The notes below the pieces were generated by a model. The model saw only the letters and a program-made list of their open reading frames with translations. It did not search any database and was not told where the DNA came from. Of a DNA stretch of 45,346 bases, positions 1 through 6,726 are shown in pieces (position 1 is the first letter of the stretch; every line of letters starts with the position of its first letter). Source of the stretch: Burkholderiales bacterium (GTDB lineage: Bacteria; Patescibacteriota; Minisyncoccia; Phycocordibacterales; UBA9973); NCBI GenBank assembly GCA_023701005.1, contig JAMPXW010000002.1:1-45346 (forward strand), in the 5' to 3' direction. The position numbers were made by a program, and so were the translations under genes.

Positions 1-90
1 ACCTACTTCTTCTTTGCTGAAACCTCTTCTTACCATGTACACAGCATCTCTGCGTACCTTAGGCATGTGTGGATTTTTTGTATATGACAT
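1..90 (-). CDS. N-terminal fragment of an HTH transposase/integrase-like protein (cut by window edge)
   Basis: Thirty codons read leftward from an ATG and run off the window edge without a stop. The peptide begins MSYTKNPHMPKVRRDAVYMV and continues with an arginine-rich, glycine-containing stretch ending KEEVG. This resembles the first helix-turn-helix of transposases or integrases seen in CPR genomes, which start MSYT(K/T)NP and use an HTH before the catalytic domain. The catalytic part lies outside the window, so family membership is inference from memory of the N-terminus only. It could also be a stand-alone HTH protein. Confidence 0.5.
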   Translation of the reverse strand, partial: MSYTKNPHMPKVRRDAVYMVRRGFSKEEVG

Positions 91-144
91 ATATTTATGA
101 TATTACCTTCAGTCCGTCCAAGCTATTGAACCATTACGAAAAAT

Positions 145-173
145 TTGACTATTGTTTGCATAAGTAGTAATTT
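145..173 (+). promoter_or_regulatory. Promoter for the unknown gene starting at 208
   Basis: A -35 box TTGACT (145-150) and a -10 box TAATTT (168-173) are separated by exactly 17 bp. The TTG that could serve as an upstream in-frame start is the -35 box itself, which argues for translation from the later ATG at 208. Confidence 0.5.
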
Positions 174-207
174 AAAGAAAAAGTACATCACAAAAATAGA
201 GGAAAAA

Positions 208-717
208 ATGGAAGAGAAATTATTAGTTCCTGATCCGCCACAAGTAACTATTGTAGTGGAAGAGAAAGCAAAAGAAAATCTACAAAAATGGATATCTTTT
301 ATAAAGAATTTATCTCCTAGAATTTTAATAGAAGATAATATTTCTAGAGAAAGATTGTATTCTTTGTATAATGCTTCAAGAAAACTTTGTCATCTTGATG
401 AAGATGATCAAATTGTAGATTGGCCAGAACTTCAAGATGTTGCTTTCGTTGTTTTCATTAATTCTTCACATACCAAATCTGATAATTATCTTCTTCCAGA
501 TATTTATATTTTTTGTTATAGAAATTGGGCTTTTTCTTTAGATCATTTTCAACGTGATAGTAATGATGAAAAAGATGAGTATGTAGACTACAACACATAT
601 TCACTTAAAGACTTTCCAGAAGAAGCATTATCTTGGGAACATGTTTCTGGTACATTAATAGTTAGTGATTTAGAAAGAATTGAAAAAACTGTTCCAGATT
701 TAAAAACTAAATCTTGA
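208..717 (+). CDS. Hypothetical protein, 169 aa
   Basis: I do not recognise this protein. It has no signal peptide or membrane segment, is acidic, and contains a mixed alpha/beta stretch rich in aromatic residues around DIYIFCYRNWAF. The start was set at the ATG at 208, which follows a purine-rich AGAGGA at a suitable distance. The frame is open further upstream to a TTG at 145, but that TTG forms part of a -35 box. The gene ends with TGA, consistent with TGA being a stop codon here, and is followed at once by a strong terminator shared with the convergent neighbour. It is a single-gene unit beside a transposase-like fragment, so it may be accessory. Confidence 0.6.
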   Translation: MEEKLLVPDPPQVTIVVEEKAKENLQKWISFIKNLSPRILIEDNISRERLYSLYNASRKLCHLDEDDQIVDWPELQDVAFVVFINSSHTKSDNYLLPDIYIFCYRNWAFSLDHFQRDSNDEKDEYVDYNTYSLKDFPEEALSWEHVSGTLIVSDLERIEKTVPDLKTKS

Positions 718-730
718 TCCAAAAAGAGAA

Positions 731-756
731 AAGCCGTACATCTGTACGGCTTTTTT
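731..756. terminator. Bidirectional rho-independent terminator
   Basis: A 10-bp perfect stem (AAGCCGTACA, loop TC, TGTACGGCTT) is followed by a T run on the plus strand and preceded by an A run that serves the minus strand. It lies between two convergent genes and can serve both. Confidence 0.85.
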
Positions 757-757
757 G

Positions 758-1177
758 TTATGCTATCTTTGCTCCCAATTTTTCCAAAGGTTCAAATATT
801 GGATCTTTGTTGGTATTTTGTTGATTCCATGGATGAAGGAAGTGTCTTTTATTTAAACCGAAAGATCCAGGAATTCTTTTAGTAGCTACTTCATGCCAAG
901 AGCTAAGAAACCAAATTTGAGAATCATTATTTTTGCTTTTGGCTGCTTCTGCTATATGCCAACCAAGTCCATTTGGTGATATCATTATCAAGTAGTCATC
1001 GTTTATTGAATCGATGTCTACTTCTAAAGAAATAATACGAAACTGATCTTCCTCGATAAATTTCATAGCTTCATTAATTTTTGATGTCGCTATTATCTCA
1101 GCATCAGGAAAAAGTTCATTCCATTTTAAAACTAGTTTAGAGAGATATTTTTTTTCGTCTACTACTAGAATTTTCAT
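758..1177 (-). CDS. Receiver-like protein resembling the cyclic-phosphate-processing receiver (cREC) family, 139 aa
   Basis: The protein opens MKILVVDEKKY, like the first strand and acidic pocket of response-regulator receivers. It then shows ISLEVDI in the place of the phosphoacceptor strand and GLGWHIAEAA...IWFLSSWHEVATKRI near the end. The last part matches the pattern of small receiver-like proteins with a VHSWNP.GA.RM-type motif (the cREC family as I recall it). The usual SLDHDL is SLEVDI here, so the central Asp is replaced. The start is the ATG preceded by GGAGGG; the frame extends about 20 codons upstream without a ribosome site. No histidine kinase is adjacent. Role unknown; family call is moderate. 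Confidence 0.55.
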   Translation of the reverse strand: MKILVVDEKKYLSKLVLKWNELFPDAEIIATSKINEAMKFIEEDQFRIISLEVDIDSINDDYLIMISPNGLGWHIAEAAKSKNNDSQIWFLSSWHEVATKRIPGSFGLNKRHFLHPWNQQNTNKDPIFEPLEKLGAKIA

Positions 1178-1225
1178 CAGCCCTCCGATGATTAATAGTT
1201 TATTATTGAATGTACAATTTGTAGT

Positions 1226-1254
1226 AGGGTAACACAATTAACTTATATTGTCAA
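1226..1254 (-). promoter_or_regulatory. Promoter for the receiver-like gene
   Basis: On the minus strand a consensus -35 TTGACA (plus-strand 1249-1254) is followed after 17 bp by TACCCT (1226-1231), with a TG one base upstream of the -10. Unlike most genes here, this one then has a leader of about 40 nt and a Shine-Dalgarno sequence. Confidence 0.5.
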
Positions 1255-1258
1255 AATT

Positions 1259-3244
1259 TTACAACAAATCTTCTGGATCTACAAAGACCTCATAAGAAAA
1301 AGGTAAAGAGTATAAAAGGTTTGATAAATGTGAATCGAGTGAAGAATTAAGAGAAAATATTGGTAAAGACCATTTTTTAGGATCTAATTTTATTAATGCA
1401 TTCATGATATATTGGTTTTTATTTTTTGAAATAAATCCACCAAAGATGTCTGGCTCATAATCTTTGAATAATTCAGCTAATACTTTTTTAGCTTCAATAG
1501 ACCCTTCTTTGTCACCTAAATATGTTATTTTTATAAAACGTTTATATGGTGGATACTTTAGATTTTTTCTGTCTTGTAATTCTCCACGAACAAAAGAAAG
1601 TAGATTTTCTGATTTTACAGCAAGTAATGCTCCATCATTTTTGTTTTTAGTTTGTATTATTAATTTTCTTTCAGTATTAGAAAGGATAGAGATTAGAAGC
1701 TGAATAATTTTCTCGCTTATTTTATAATTTGGTATCGTCCAAAGTCCATCGAAAGAAGCCATGACAGATAAATTAACTTTTTCTTTTAAATAGAAAAATG
1801 CCATTTCAGTTCCTATTAAAATAGAACCGTGATTCTTTGTAAATTCTTTTATTACTTTTTCTGCTTCATTTGATGTTTTAACAGATTCTTTATCTAATTT
1901 AAAAATTTTATTGTTTGGAAAATGATTTTTTATTTCTTCAAAAATAGTATCTGTGCCTATACCAAGTGGCATAAGATTCCAGCTATTGCAATTAAGGCAT
2001 CTGGTTTCAGGGTCTTTTTCAGTATTACACTTATTACAAGCAAACATTCTTTTTTTACCATCACGAGAAAGATACAAAACAAGGGGAGCCAGACATTTAT
2101 CACAGTTTATTGTTTCATTACAATCTTTACATACTGTATACGTGGCCAAGCCTTTTCTTAAAGAGAATATAAAAACATTTTTCTTATTGTTCAAAGTATT
2201 TTCTATCTCTTCCAAAGATTCGTCACTAATTATTTTAAATTTTGTTGTTTTTTTATTTTGTTCTATCTCTGTTATGTGTTTTTTGTTTTTGTTTGTGTCT
2301 ATTATATCTATTTTTATTCTGTCAAAATTTGTTCTAAATGATATAGGATATACTTCACCAAGGCCTTCAGTGTTTAACCTTTCTATGGTTTCAAATCGCA
2401 ATAATGTATCAGCTAATATGAATTTGGCCCCTATTTTTGAAGCGAAAATTTCTGCGAAAGTTCTCATGTCTAAATGAGGTTTTGGAATCATTTTATAAGC
2501 ATTTGAACTTTCATGTTCTACGATTATTGTAGAGATATCCATACGAGGAATAGACAAAAATTGTGTAGTTCCCAATATCAATACTCCATGTTGAGAATTT
2601 ATTATTTTTTCATAATTTTCTAAAATCTTTTTTGTTTTTAAACCTCCATGCATAGAAAAAGTGAAATTCTCTATTCCTTTTGAGAGAGCTTGTTCGAAAA
2701 GTTCTATGTCGTACTGAGAAGGTAAAACTATAAAAACAGATTTTTTGAGTGCAAAATTTCCTCTTATTAAAGTTTTATAAAAAGACAACCTATCTTCTAA
2801 GCTTGCTTGAAATAATAATTTTTCAGTTAGGATGTTCTTTTCTAAGGACAGTCCTTGGGTAGGCTCTTTTAAGGACTGTCCTTTAGGAGAAAATTTTTCT
2901 ATTTCGTCGTACTTTTCTCTGAAGAGAGATGGAACTAAGGAAATTACAGCATTGTTTTTCTTTGCTACAAAATAAGAACTTAAAAGAAAAGTTGATTCTA
3001 AAAATTCATCTCGAAAGATTGAATGTTTTTTTACTTCAACAATTTTTTTTAATTTGAAAGACATATCTTTGATTCCAGATTTTATATCTTCTACATCTTG
3101 AGAAGAGATTACCAATCCTAAGATATTTTTGTTACGTACCGGCACGTTTACGATACTGCCATTTTTGACGTCTTTCGAAGTAAAATAAGTCAAATCTGTC
3201 TTAAAAACTCCTTTTTGTAACGGGATAACGGTCACAATTTTCAT
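1259..3244 (-). CDS. priA: PriA-like primosomal protein N', helicase motifs degenerate
   Basis: The protein aligns along its length with PriA: an N-terminal DNA-binding region, two helicase-like lobes, and the eight-cysteine zinc module in four C-x2-C pairs (C372/C375, C381/C384, C403/C406, C416/C419), then the PriA C-terminal YPPYKR motif. At 661 aa it is slightly short. The Walker A region (about 143-151) reads LLFQASLED rather than GxTGSGKT, the DEEH box is VEHES (about 242-246), motif III is ADT instead of SAT, and the GRAGR motif VI is absent. PriA restarts stalled replication forks; this copy probably keeps DNA and partner binding without ATP-driven unwinding (inference). A short inverted repeat lies in frame at residues 121-134. 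Confidence 0.85.
   Translation of the reverse strand: MKIVTVIPLQKGVFKTDLTYFTSKDVKNGSIVNVPVRNKNILGLVISSQDVEDIKSGIKDMSFKLKKIVEVKKHSIFRDEFLESTFLLSSYFVAKKNNAVISLVPSLFREKYDEIEKFSPKGQSLKEPTQGLSLEKNILTEKLLFQASLEDRLSFYKTLIRGNFALKKSVFIVLPSQYDIELFEQALSKGIENFTFSMHGGLKTKKILENYEKIINSQHGVLILGTTQFLSIPRMDISTIIVEHESSNAYKMIPKPHLDMRTFAEIFASKIGAKFILADTLLRFETIERLNTEGLGEVYPISFRTNFDRIKIDIIDTNKNKKHITEIEQNKKTTKFKIISDESLEEIENTLNNKKNVFIFSLRKGLATYTVCKDCNETINCDKCLAPLVLYLSRDGKKRMFACNKCNTEKDPETRCLNCNSWNLMPLGIGTDTIFEEIKNHFPNNKIFKLDKESVKTSNEAEKVIKEFTKNHGSILIGTEMAFFYLKEKVNLSVMASFDGLWTIPNYKISEKIIQLLISILSNTERKLIIQTKNKNDGALLAVKSENLLSFVRGELQDRKNLKYPPYKRFIKITYLGDKEGSIEAKKVLAELFKDYEPDIFGGFISKNKNQYIMNALIKLDPKKWSLPIFSLNSSLDSHLSNLLYSLPFSYEVFVDPEDLL
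2844..2883. repeat. In-frame inverted-repeat element inside priA
   Basis: Two 13-bp arms, AAGGACAGTCCTT and AAGGACTGTCCTT, are perfect reverse complements separated by 14 bp. The element sits in a poorly conserved linker between the PriA N-terminal region and the first helicase lobe and is translated in frame, giving roughly GQSLKEPTQGLSL. A similarly built repeat lies in the dihydrouridine-synthase gene. Confidence 0.7.
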
Positions 3245-3250
3245 ATTTCT

Positions 3251-3256
3251 ATTCTA
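3251..3256 (-). promoter_or_regulatory. Extended -10 promoter of priA, leaderless
   Basis: On the minus strand TAGAAT is preceded by TGT (extended -10) and followed by 6 nt before the priA ATG. Transcription would start at or next to the start codon. Confidence 0.5.
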
Positions 3257-3266
3257 ACATAACTTG

Positions 3267-3275
3267 TGATATATT
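3267..3275 (+). promoter_or_regulatory. Extended -10 promoter of mreB, leaderless
   Basis: TGA-TATATT ends 6 nt before the mreB ATG. It shares a 37-bp gap with the divergent priA promoter, with the two -10 boxes about 13 bp apart, so the two promoters should compete. Confidence 0.5.
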
Positions 3276-3281
3276 TACTTT

Positions 3282-4295
3282 ATGGGATTTTTTTCAAGGA
3301 AATTGGGTATAGATTTAGGTACAGCTAATACGTTGGTTTTTCTTCCTGGCCGAGGTATCGTTTTAAACGAGCCTTCTGTCGTTGCTGTTTCTGAACAAGA
3401 TAATAAAATATTAGCTATAGGTTTTGAAGCTAAAGACATGATAGGAAAAACTCCAGAGTCTATAATTACTTACTGCCCAATGAAAGATGGAGTTATTGCA
3501 GATTATAGAGTCACAGAAGCAATGCTTCATTATTTTATTAATAAAGCCTTAGGTAAATTTAATTTATTCAAACCAGACGTGATGGTCTCTGTTCCTGCTG
3601 GAGTCACAAGCACTGAAAGACGAGCTGTGGTGGAAGCCGCTATTCGTGCAGGGGCTAGAAATGCTTATGTCGTTAAAGAACCAATACTCGCAGCTATAGG
3701 AGCAGGTATTCCTATTTATGAATCTAAAGGATACATGGTAGTAGACATAGGAGGAGGCACCACAGATGTAGCTGTGATATCTTTAGGAGGAATTGTAGCT
3801 TCTACTTCAGTAAAATGTGCTGGAAATAAAATTGATCAAGCCATCGCAGATTATATAAAGAAAACTTTTAATCTTGCTATTGGAGACAGGACAGCAGAAG
3901 AAGTAAAGATAAAGATAGGCGCAGCTGTTCCATTGGAAGAAGAATTAAGAGTCACAATAAAAGGACGAGATTTTATTCAAGGTTTGCCAAGATCAGCACA
4001 AGTCGGGACGAATGAGATAGTGAAAGCAATCGATGCAGAATTAAAACAAATCGTTAAAGCTATAAAAGATGTATTACAAGAAACCCCTCCAGAGCTTGCT
4101 TCAGACATAATGGATTATGGCATCATAATGACAGGTGGTTCTTCTCAGTTACGAAATCTTACGGATTTGGTTTATAGGAAAACAGGTGTTAAAGCTGCTC
4201 TCGCAGAAGATGCTTTGTTTTGTGTGGTAAAAGGTACAGGCATAGCTTTAGAACATTTAGATGTTTATAAAAAAACAGTTTTAAGTAAGAAATAA
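3282..4295 (+). CDS. mreB: Rod shape-determining protein MreB
   Basis: MreB is the bacterial actin that guides lateral cell-wall synthesis at the inner membrane. The 337-aa length is typical. The N-terminal phosphate-1 motif IDLGTANT, the phosphate-2 motif DIGGGTTDVAV, the STERRAVVEAA helix and the adenosine-binding MTGGSSQL are all visible. The hydrophobic N-terminus MGFFSRK could help membrane contact. The gene is divergent from priA, overlaps the next gene (holB) by one base, and heads a forward run. mreC is not adjacent, but PBP2 lies at the far end of the window. Confidence 0.97.
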   Translation: MGFFSRKLGIDLGTANTLVFLPGRGIVLNEPSVVAVSEQDNKILAIGFEAKDMIGKTPESIITYCPMKDGVIADYRVTEAMLHYFINKALGKFNLFKPDVMVSVPAGVTSTERRAVVEAAIRAGARNAYVVKEPILAAIGAGIPIYESKGYMVVDIGGGTTDVAVISLGGIVASTSVKCAGNKIDQAIADYIKKTFNLAIGDRTAEEVKIKIGAAVPLEEELRVTIKGRDFIQGLPRSAQVGTNEIVKAIDAELKQIVKAIKDVLQETPPELASDIMDYGIIMTGGSSQLRNLTDLVYRKTGVKAALAEDALFCVVKGTGIALEHLDVYKKTVLSKK

Positions 4296-5023
4296 TGGAT
4301 ATTTTTAAACATTTAGATAAAAATAATTTACATCATGCTTATTTAATAGAAGGCGCATATGAAGAAGTCGTGCCCGAGATTTTTTCTTTTATAGAAAGTT
4401 TAGGAATAGCAACTAATCAAAATCCTGATTTTTCTCACATAATATTAGATTCTTTTAAAATAGAAGATGCTCGTAATTTAAAAACTGTAGAGTATGAAAA
4501 AGGATTTTCTGGAAATAAAAAAATATTTTTAATTACAGCTAATAATTTTTTATTAGAAGCTCAAAATACTTTATTAAAAATATTTGAAGAGCCGATAGAA
4601 GATACTCATTTTTTCTTAGTTGTTCCTAATAAGAATATTTTATTGAAAACATTGCTTTCTAGATTTTATGTTATTTCTACTAAAAAGGATCAGACAGAAG
4701 AAATAAAAAAAGCAGAGCAATTCATTAAGATGAATAAAAAAGAAAGAATTGAGTTTATAAAAGAATTATTAACGGATGCAGAAGAAGACGAAGAGGATGA
4801 TTTATCAATTAGAGAAGAGAGTCCTAGGTCAAAATGTATTAATTTATTAAATGCTGTAGAATTTTTATTGCAAAATAAATTTATTACAAAAGATGAACTT
4901 ATTAAAAAGTCATTACAAATTTGTTTTGCTCACATATTGAAAGTTCGTCAATTTTTAAATCAACCAGGTTCTGCCATGAAGACTTTGATGGAAAGTGTGG
5001 CCTTAATTATTCCCAATTTTTAA
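4295..5023 (+). CDS. holB: DNA polymerase III delta'-like clamp-loader subunit
   Basis: The protein starts with the clamp-loader pattern LHHAYLIEG and contains the conserved AQNTLLKIFEEP helix followed by FFLVVPNKNILLKTLLSRF, as in delta' and DnaX. It has no P-loop, which fits a delta'-type subunit that does not hydrolyse ATP. At 242 aa it is shorter than the roughly 330 aa of well-studied delta' proteins and has a long acidic linker around residue 165 (EDEEDD). It loads the sliding clamp together with DnaX, encoded at 28.3 kb. Its ATG overlaps the mreB stop, so translation is probably coupled. Confidence 0.8.
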   Translation: MDIFKHLDKNNLHHAYLIEGAYEEVVPEIFSFIESLGIATNQNPDFSHIILDSFKIEDARNLKTVEYEKGFSGNKKIFLITANNFLLEAQNTLLKIFEEPIEDTHFFLVVPNKNILLKTLLSRFYVISTKKDQTEEIKKAEQFIKMNKKERIEFIKELLTDAEEDEEDDLSIREESPRSKCINLLNAVEFLLQNKFITKDELIKKSLQICFAHILKVRQFLNQPGSAMKTLMESVALIIPNF

Positions 5024-5037
5024 TTGTTTTTATTAAA

Positions 5038-5046
5038 TGATATACT
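5038..5046 (+). promoter_or_regulatory. Extended -10 promoter of frr, leaderless
   Basis: TGA-TATACT is followed by 6 nt and then the frr ATG, the same geometry as mreB, ddl and dnaX. Confidence 0.5.
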
Positions 5047-5052
5047 AAATAT

Positions 5053-5604
5053 ATGCAATACAATTTTTCAAATTTTAAATTAGAGATTAACAAGATAGCG
5101 GAGTTTTTAGGTAAAGAATACAGTCAATTAAACATAGGTCGTGCTTCTCCGATGATACTCGACAGTGTGTCTGTAGATTCTTATGGGTCTAGAATGCCTT
5201 TAAAAAACGTCGCTTCTGTGTCTATTGAAGATCCTAAGACCTTGCGTGTAATTCCTTGGGATAAAAATCAAATAAAAGAAATAGAAAAAGCTATTTTGGC
5301 TGCAAATCTTGGATTGTCAGTGGCCGTAGATGGTTCTGGTATTAGGGCAATATTTCCACAATTAACTACCGAAACGAGACAAACTTTGGTAAAAGTTCTA
5401 AAAGAAAAGTTGGAAGACAGCAGAATAACTGTTCGCAAAGAAAGAGAAAGGATCTGGGATGATATACAAAAATTAGAAAAAGAAGGGAAGATGACAGAAG
5501 ATGAAAAGTTTAGAGCTAAGGATGATTTACAAAAAGTTATTGACGAAATTAATCAAAAATTAGAAGAAGTTTTTGCAACAAAAGAAAAGGAAGTTTTAGG
5601 ATAA
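5053..5604 (+). CDS. frr: Ribosome recycling factor
   Basis: RRF splits the post-termination ribosome together with EF-G. The 183-aa length is normal. The N-terminal helix carries NIGRASPMILDSVSVDSYG, domain II has the VASVSIEDPKTLRVIPWD strand pair, and the C-terminal helix has RKERERIWDDIQKLEKEGK followed by EDEKFRAKDDLQKVID, all hallmarks of the family. It has its own promoter 6 nt upstream of the ATG and is followed 7 nt later by rseP. Confidence 0.97.
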   Translation: MQYNFSNFKLEINKIAEFLGKEYSQLNIGRASPMILDSVSVDSYGSRMPLKNVASVSIEDPKTLRVIPWDKNQIKEIEKAILAANLGLSVAVDGSGIRAIFPQLTTETRQTLVKVLKEKLEDSRITVRKERERIWDDIQKLEKEGKMTEDEKFRAKDDLQKVIDEINQKLEEVFATKEKEVLG

Positions 5605-5611
5605 TTGGGAA

Positions 5612-6712
5612 ATGAATATATTTATTTTTATTATAATTTTATTAGTTTTAGTTTTAGTTCATGAATTTGGACATTTTTTTACTGCTAAAAAATTTGGTAT
5701 AAGAGTAGATGAGTTTGGTTTTGGTTTTCCCCCAAAATTATTTTCTAAAAAATATGGAGAGACAGAATACAGTTTTAATCTTTTACCTATTGGGGGTTTT
5801 GTAAAAATATTTGGAGAGAATATAACAGAAGAAAGTATTTCGGGAGTAGATTCTTCAAGGAGTTTTGTAAACAAACCAAGATGGCAACAAGCCATAGTAC
5901 TTTTAGCTGGAGTCATGGCTAATTTTTTATTGGCGTGGTTTTTGTTTTCTTTTAGTTTTATGTCCGGGTTGCCTACTTCGGCTGGCAATGAAGTTAAGGG
6001 ATATGAATTGGAAAATGTTAATTTAGTTGTCGTTTCTGTTATTTCAGATTCTCCTGCAGAAAAGGCAGGTTTGAAATCTGGAGATAAAATAGTTTCAGTG
6101 AAAAATGAAAACGATGTTTTAAATGATATTAATCCAGATTCTTTAAGATCTTTTGTTATAACGCATTCTGGTAAGGAAGTAGAGTTTGGTTATTTGAGAG
6201 GCAAAAGTGACATTATAAATAATATTAAAGTAATTCCGGTTGTTAATGCTAAAAATGACAATCCTAGTATAGGGATAGCAATGGATATGATAGGTACAGC
6301 CAAATTGCCATTTTTTAGGGCTTTTTGGGAGGGTTTGAAGCTTGACATAGAAGTCACAAAAAGTACTGTTTTGGGGCTTTATACGCTTATAAAAGAGGGT
6401 TTGATGGGTAAAGGGAGCTTTTCTTCTGTCACTGGTCCTGTGGGCATGGTGGGGATAGTAGGAGATGCTTATGAATTTGGTTTTGTTTATTTGATGTCTT
6501 TTGCAGCCCTCATCTCTGTAAATTTGGCAATTATAAATCTTGTTCCTTTCCCAGCCTTAGATGGAGGGAGGTTACTTTTTTTGCTTATAGAAAAAATAAA
6601 AGGTTCTAGTATAAATCCTAAGTTTGCAAATACTGCAAACATGGTTGGTTTTGCTATCTTGATAATTCTTATGCTTTTTGTTACTTATCATGATGTTGTT
6701 AAATTGTTTTAA
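5612..6712 (+). CDS. rseP: RseP-type site-2 zinc metalloprotease
   Basis: This is an intramembrane protease of the RIP/S2P family. The zinc motif HEFGH begins at residue 17 in the first membrane helix, a PDZ domain lies around residues 130-210 (SPAEKAGLKSGDKIVSV), and the second catalytic motif NLVPFPALDGG is in a C-terminal helix. The 366-aa length is typical of single-PDZ members. It follows frr with 7 nt between, a common pairing. Substrates in this organism are unknown; in model bacteria the family cleaves anti-sigma factors and signal-peptide remnants. Conservation of both metal-binding motifs suggests it is active. Confidence 0.93.
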   Translation: MNIFIFIIILLVLVLVHEFGHFFTAKKFGIRVDEFGFGFPPKLFSKKYGETEYSFNLLPIGGFVKIFGENITEESISGVDSSRSFVNKPRWQQAIVLLAGVMANFLLAWFLFSFSFMSGLPTSAGNEVKGYELENVNLVVVSVISDSPAEKAGLKSGDKIVSVKNENDVLNDINPDSLRSFVITHSGKEVEFGYLRGKSDIINNIKVIPVVNAKNDNPSIGIAMDMIGTAKLPFFRAFWEGLKLDIEVTKSTVLGLYTLIKEGLMGKGSFSSVTGPVGMVGIVGDAYEFGFVYLMSFAALISVNLAIINLVPFPALDGGRLLFLLIEKIKGSSINPKFANTANMVGFAILIILMLFVTYHDVVKLF

Positions 6713-6726
6713 TCTCGGATAAAGAA

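Noticed and set aside
145-207. Upstream TTG start for the unknown gene, adding 21 residues
   Set aside because: The TTG is part of a good -35 box (TTGACT, 17 bp, TAATTT), and the ATG at 208 has a purine-rich ribosome site.
1178-1237. Twenty-codon N-terminal extension of the receiver-like protein
   Set aside because: The receiver fold begins at MKILVVDE, and GGAGGG lies right before that ATG; the extension covers the promoter region.
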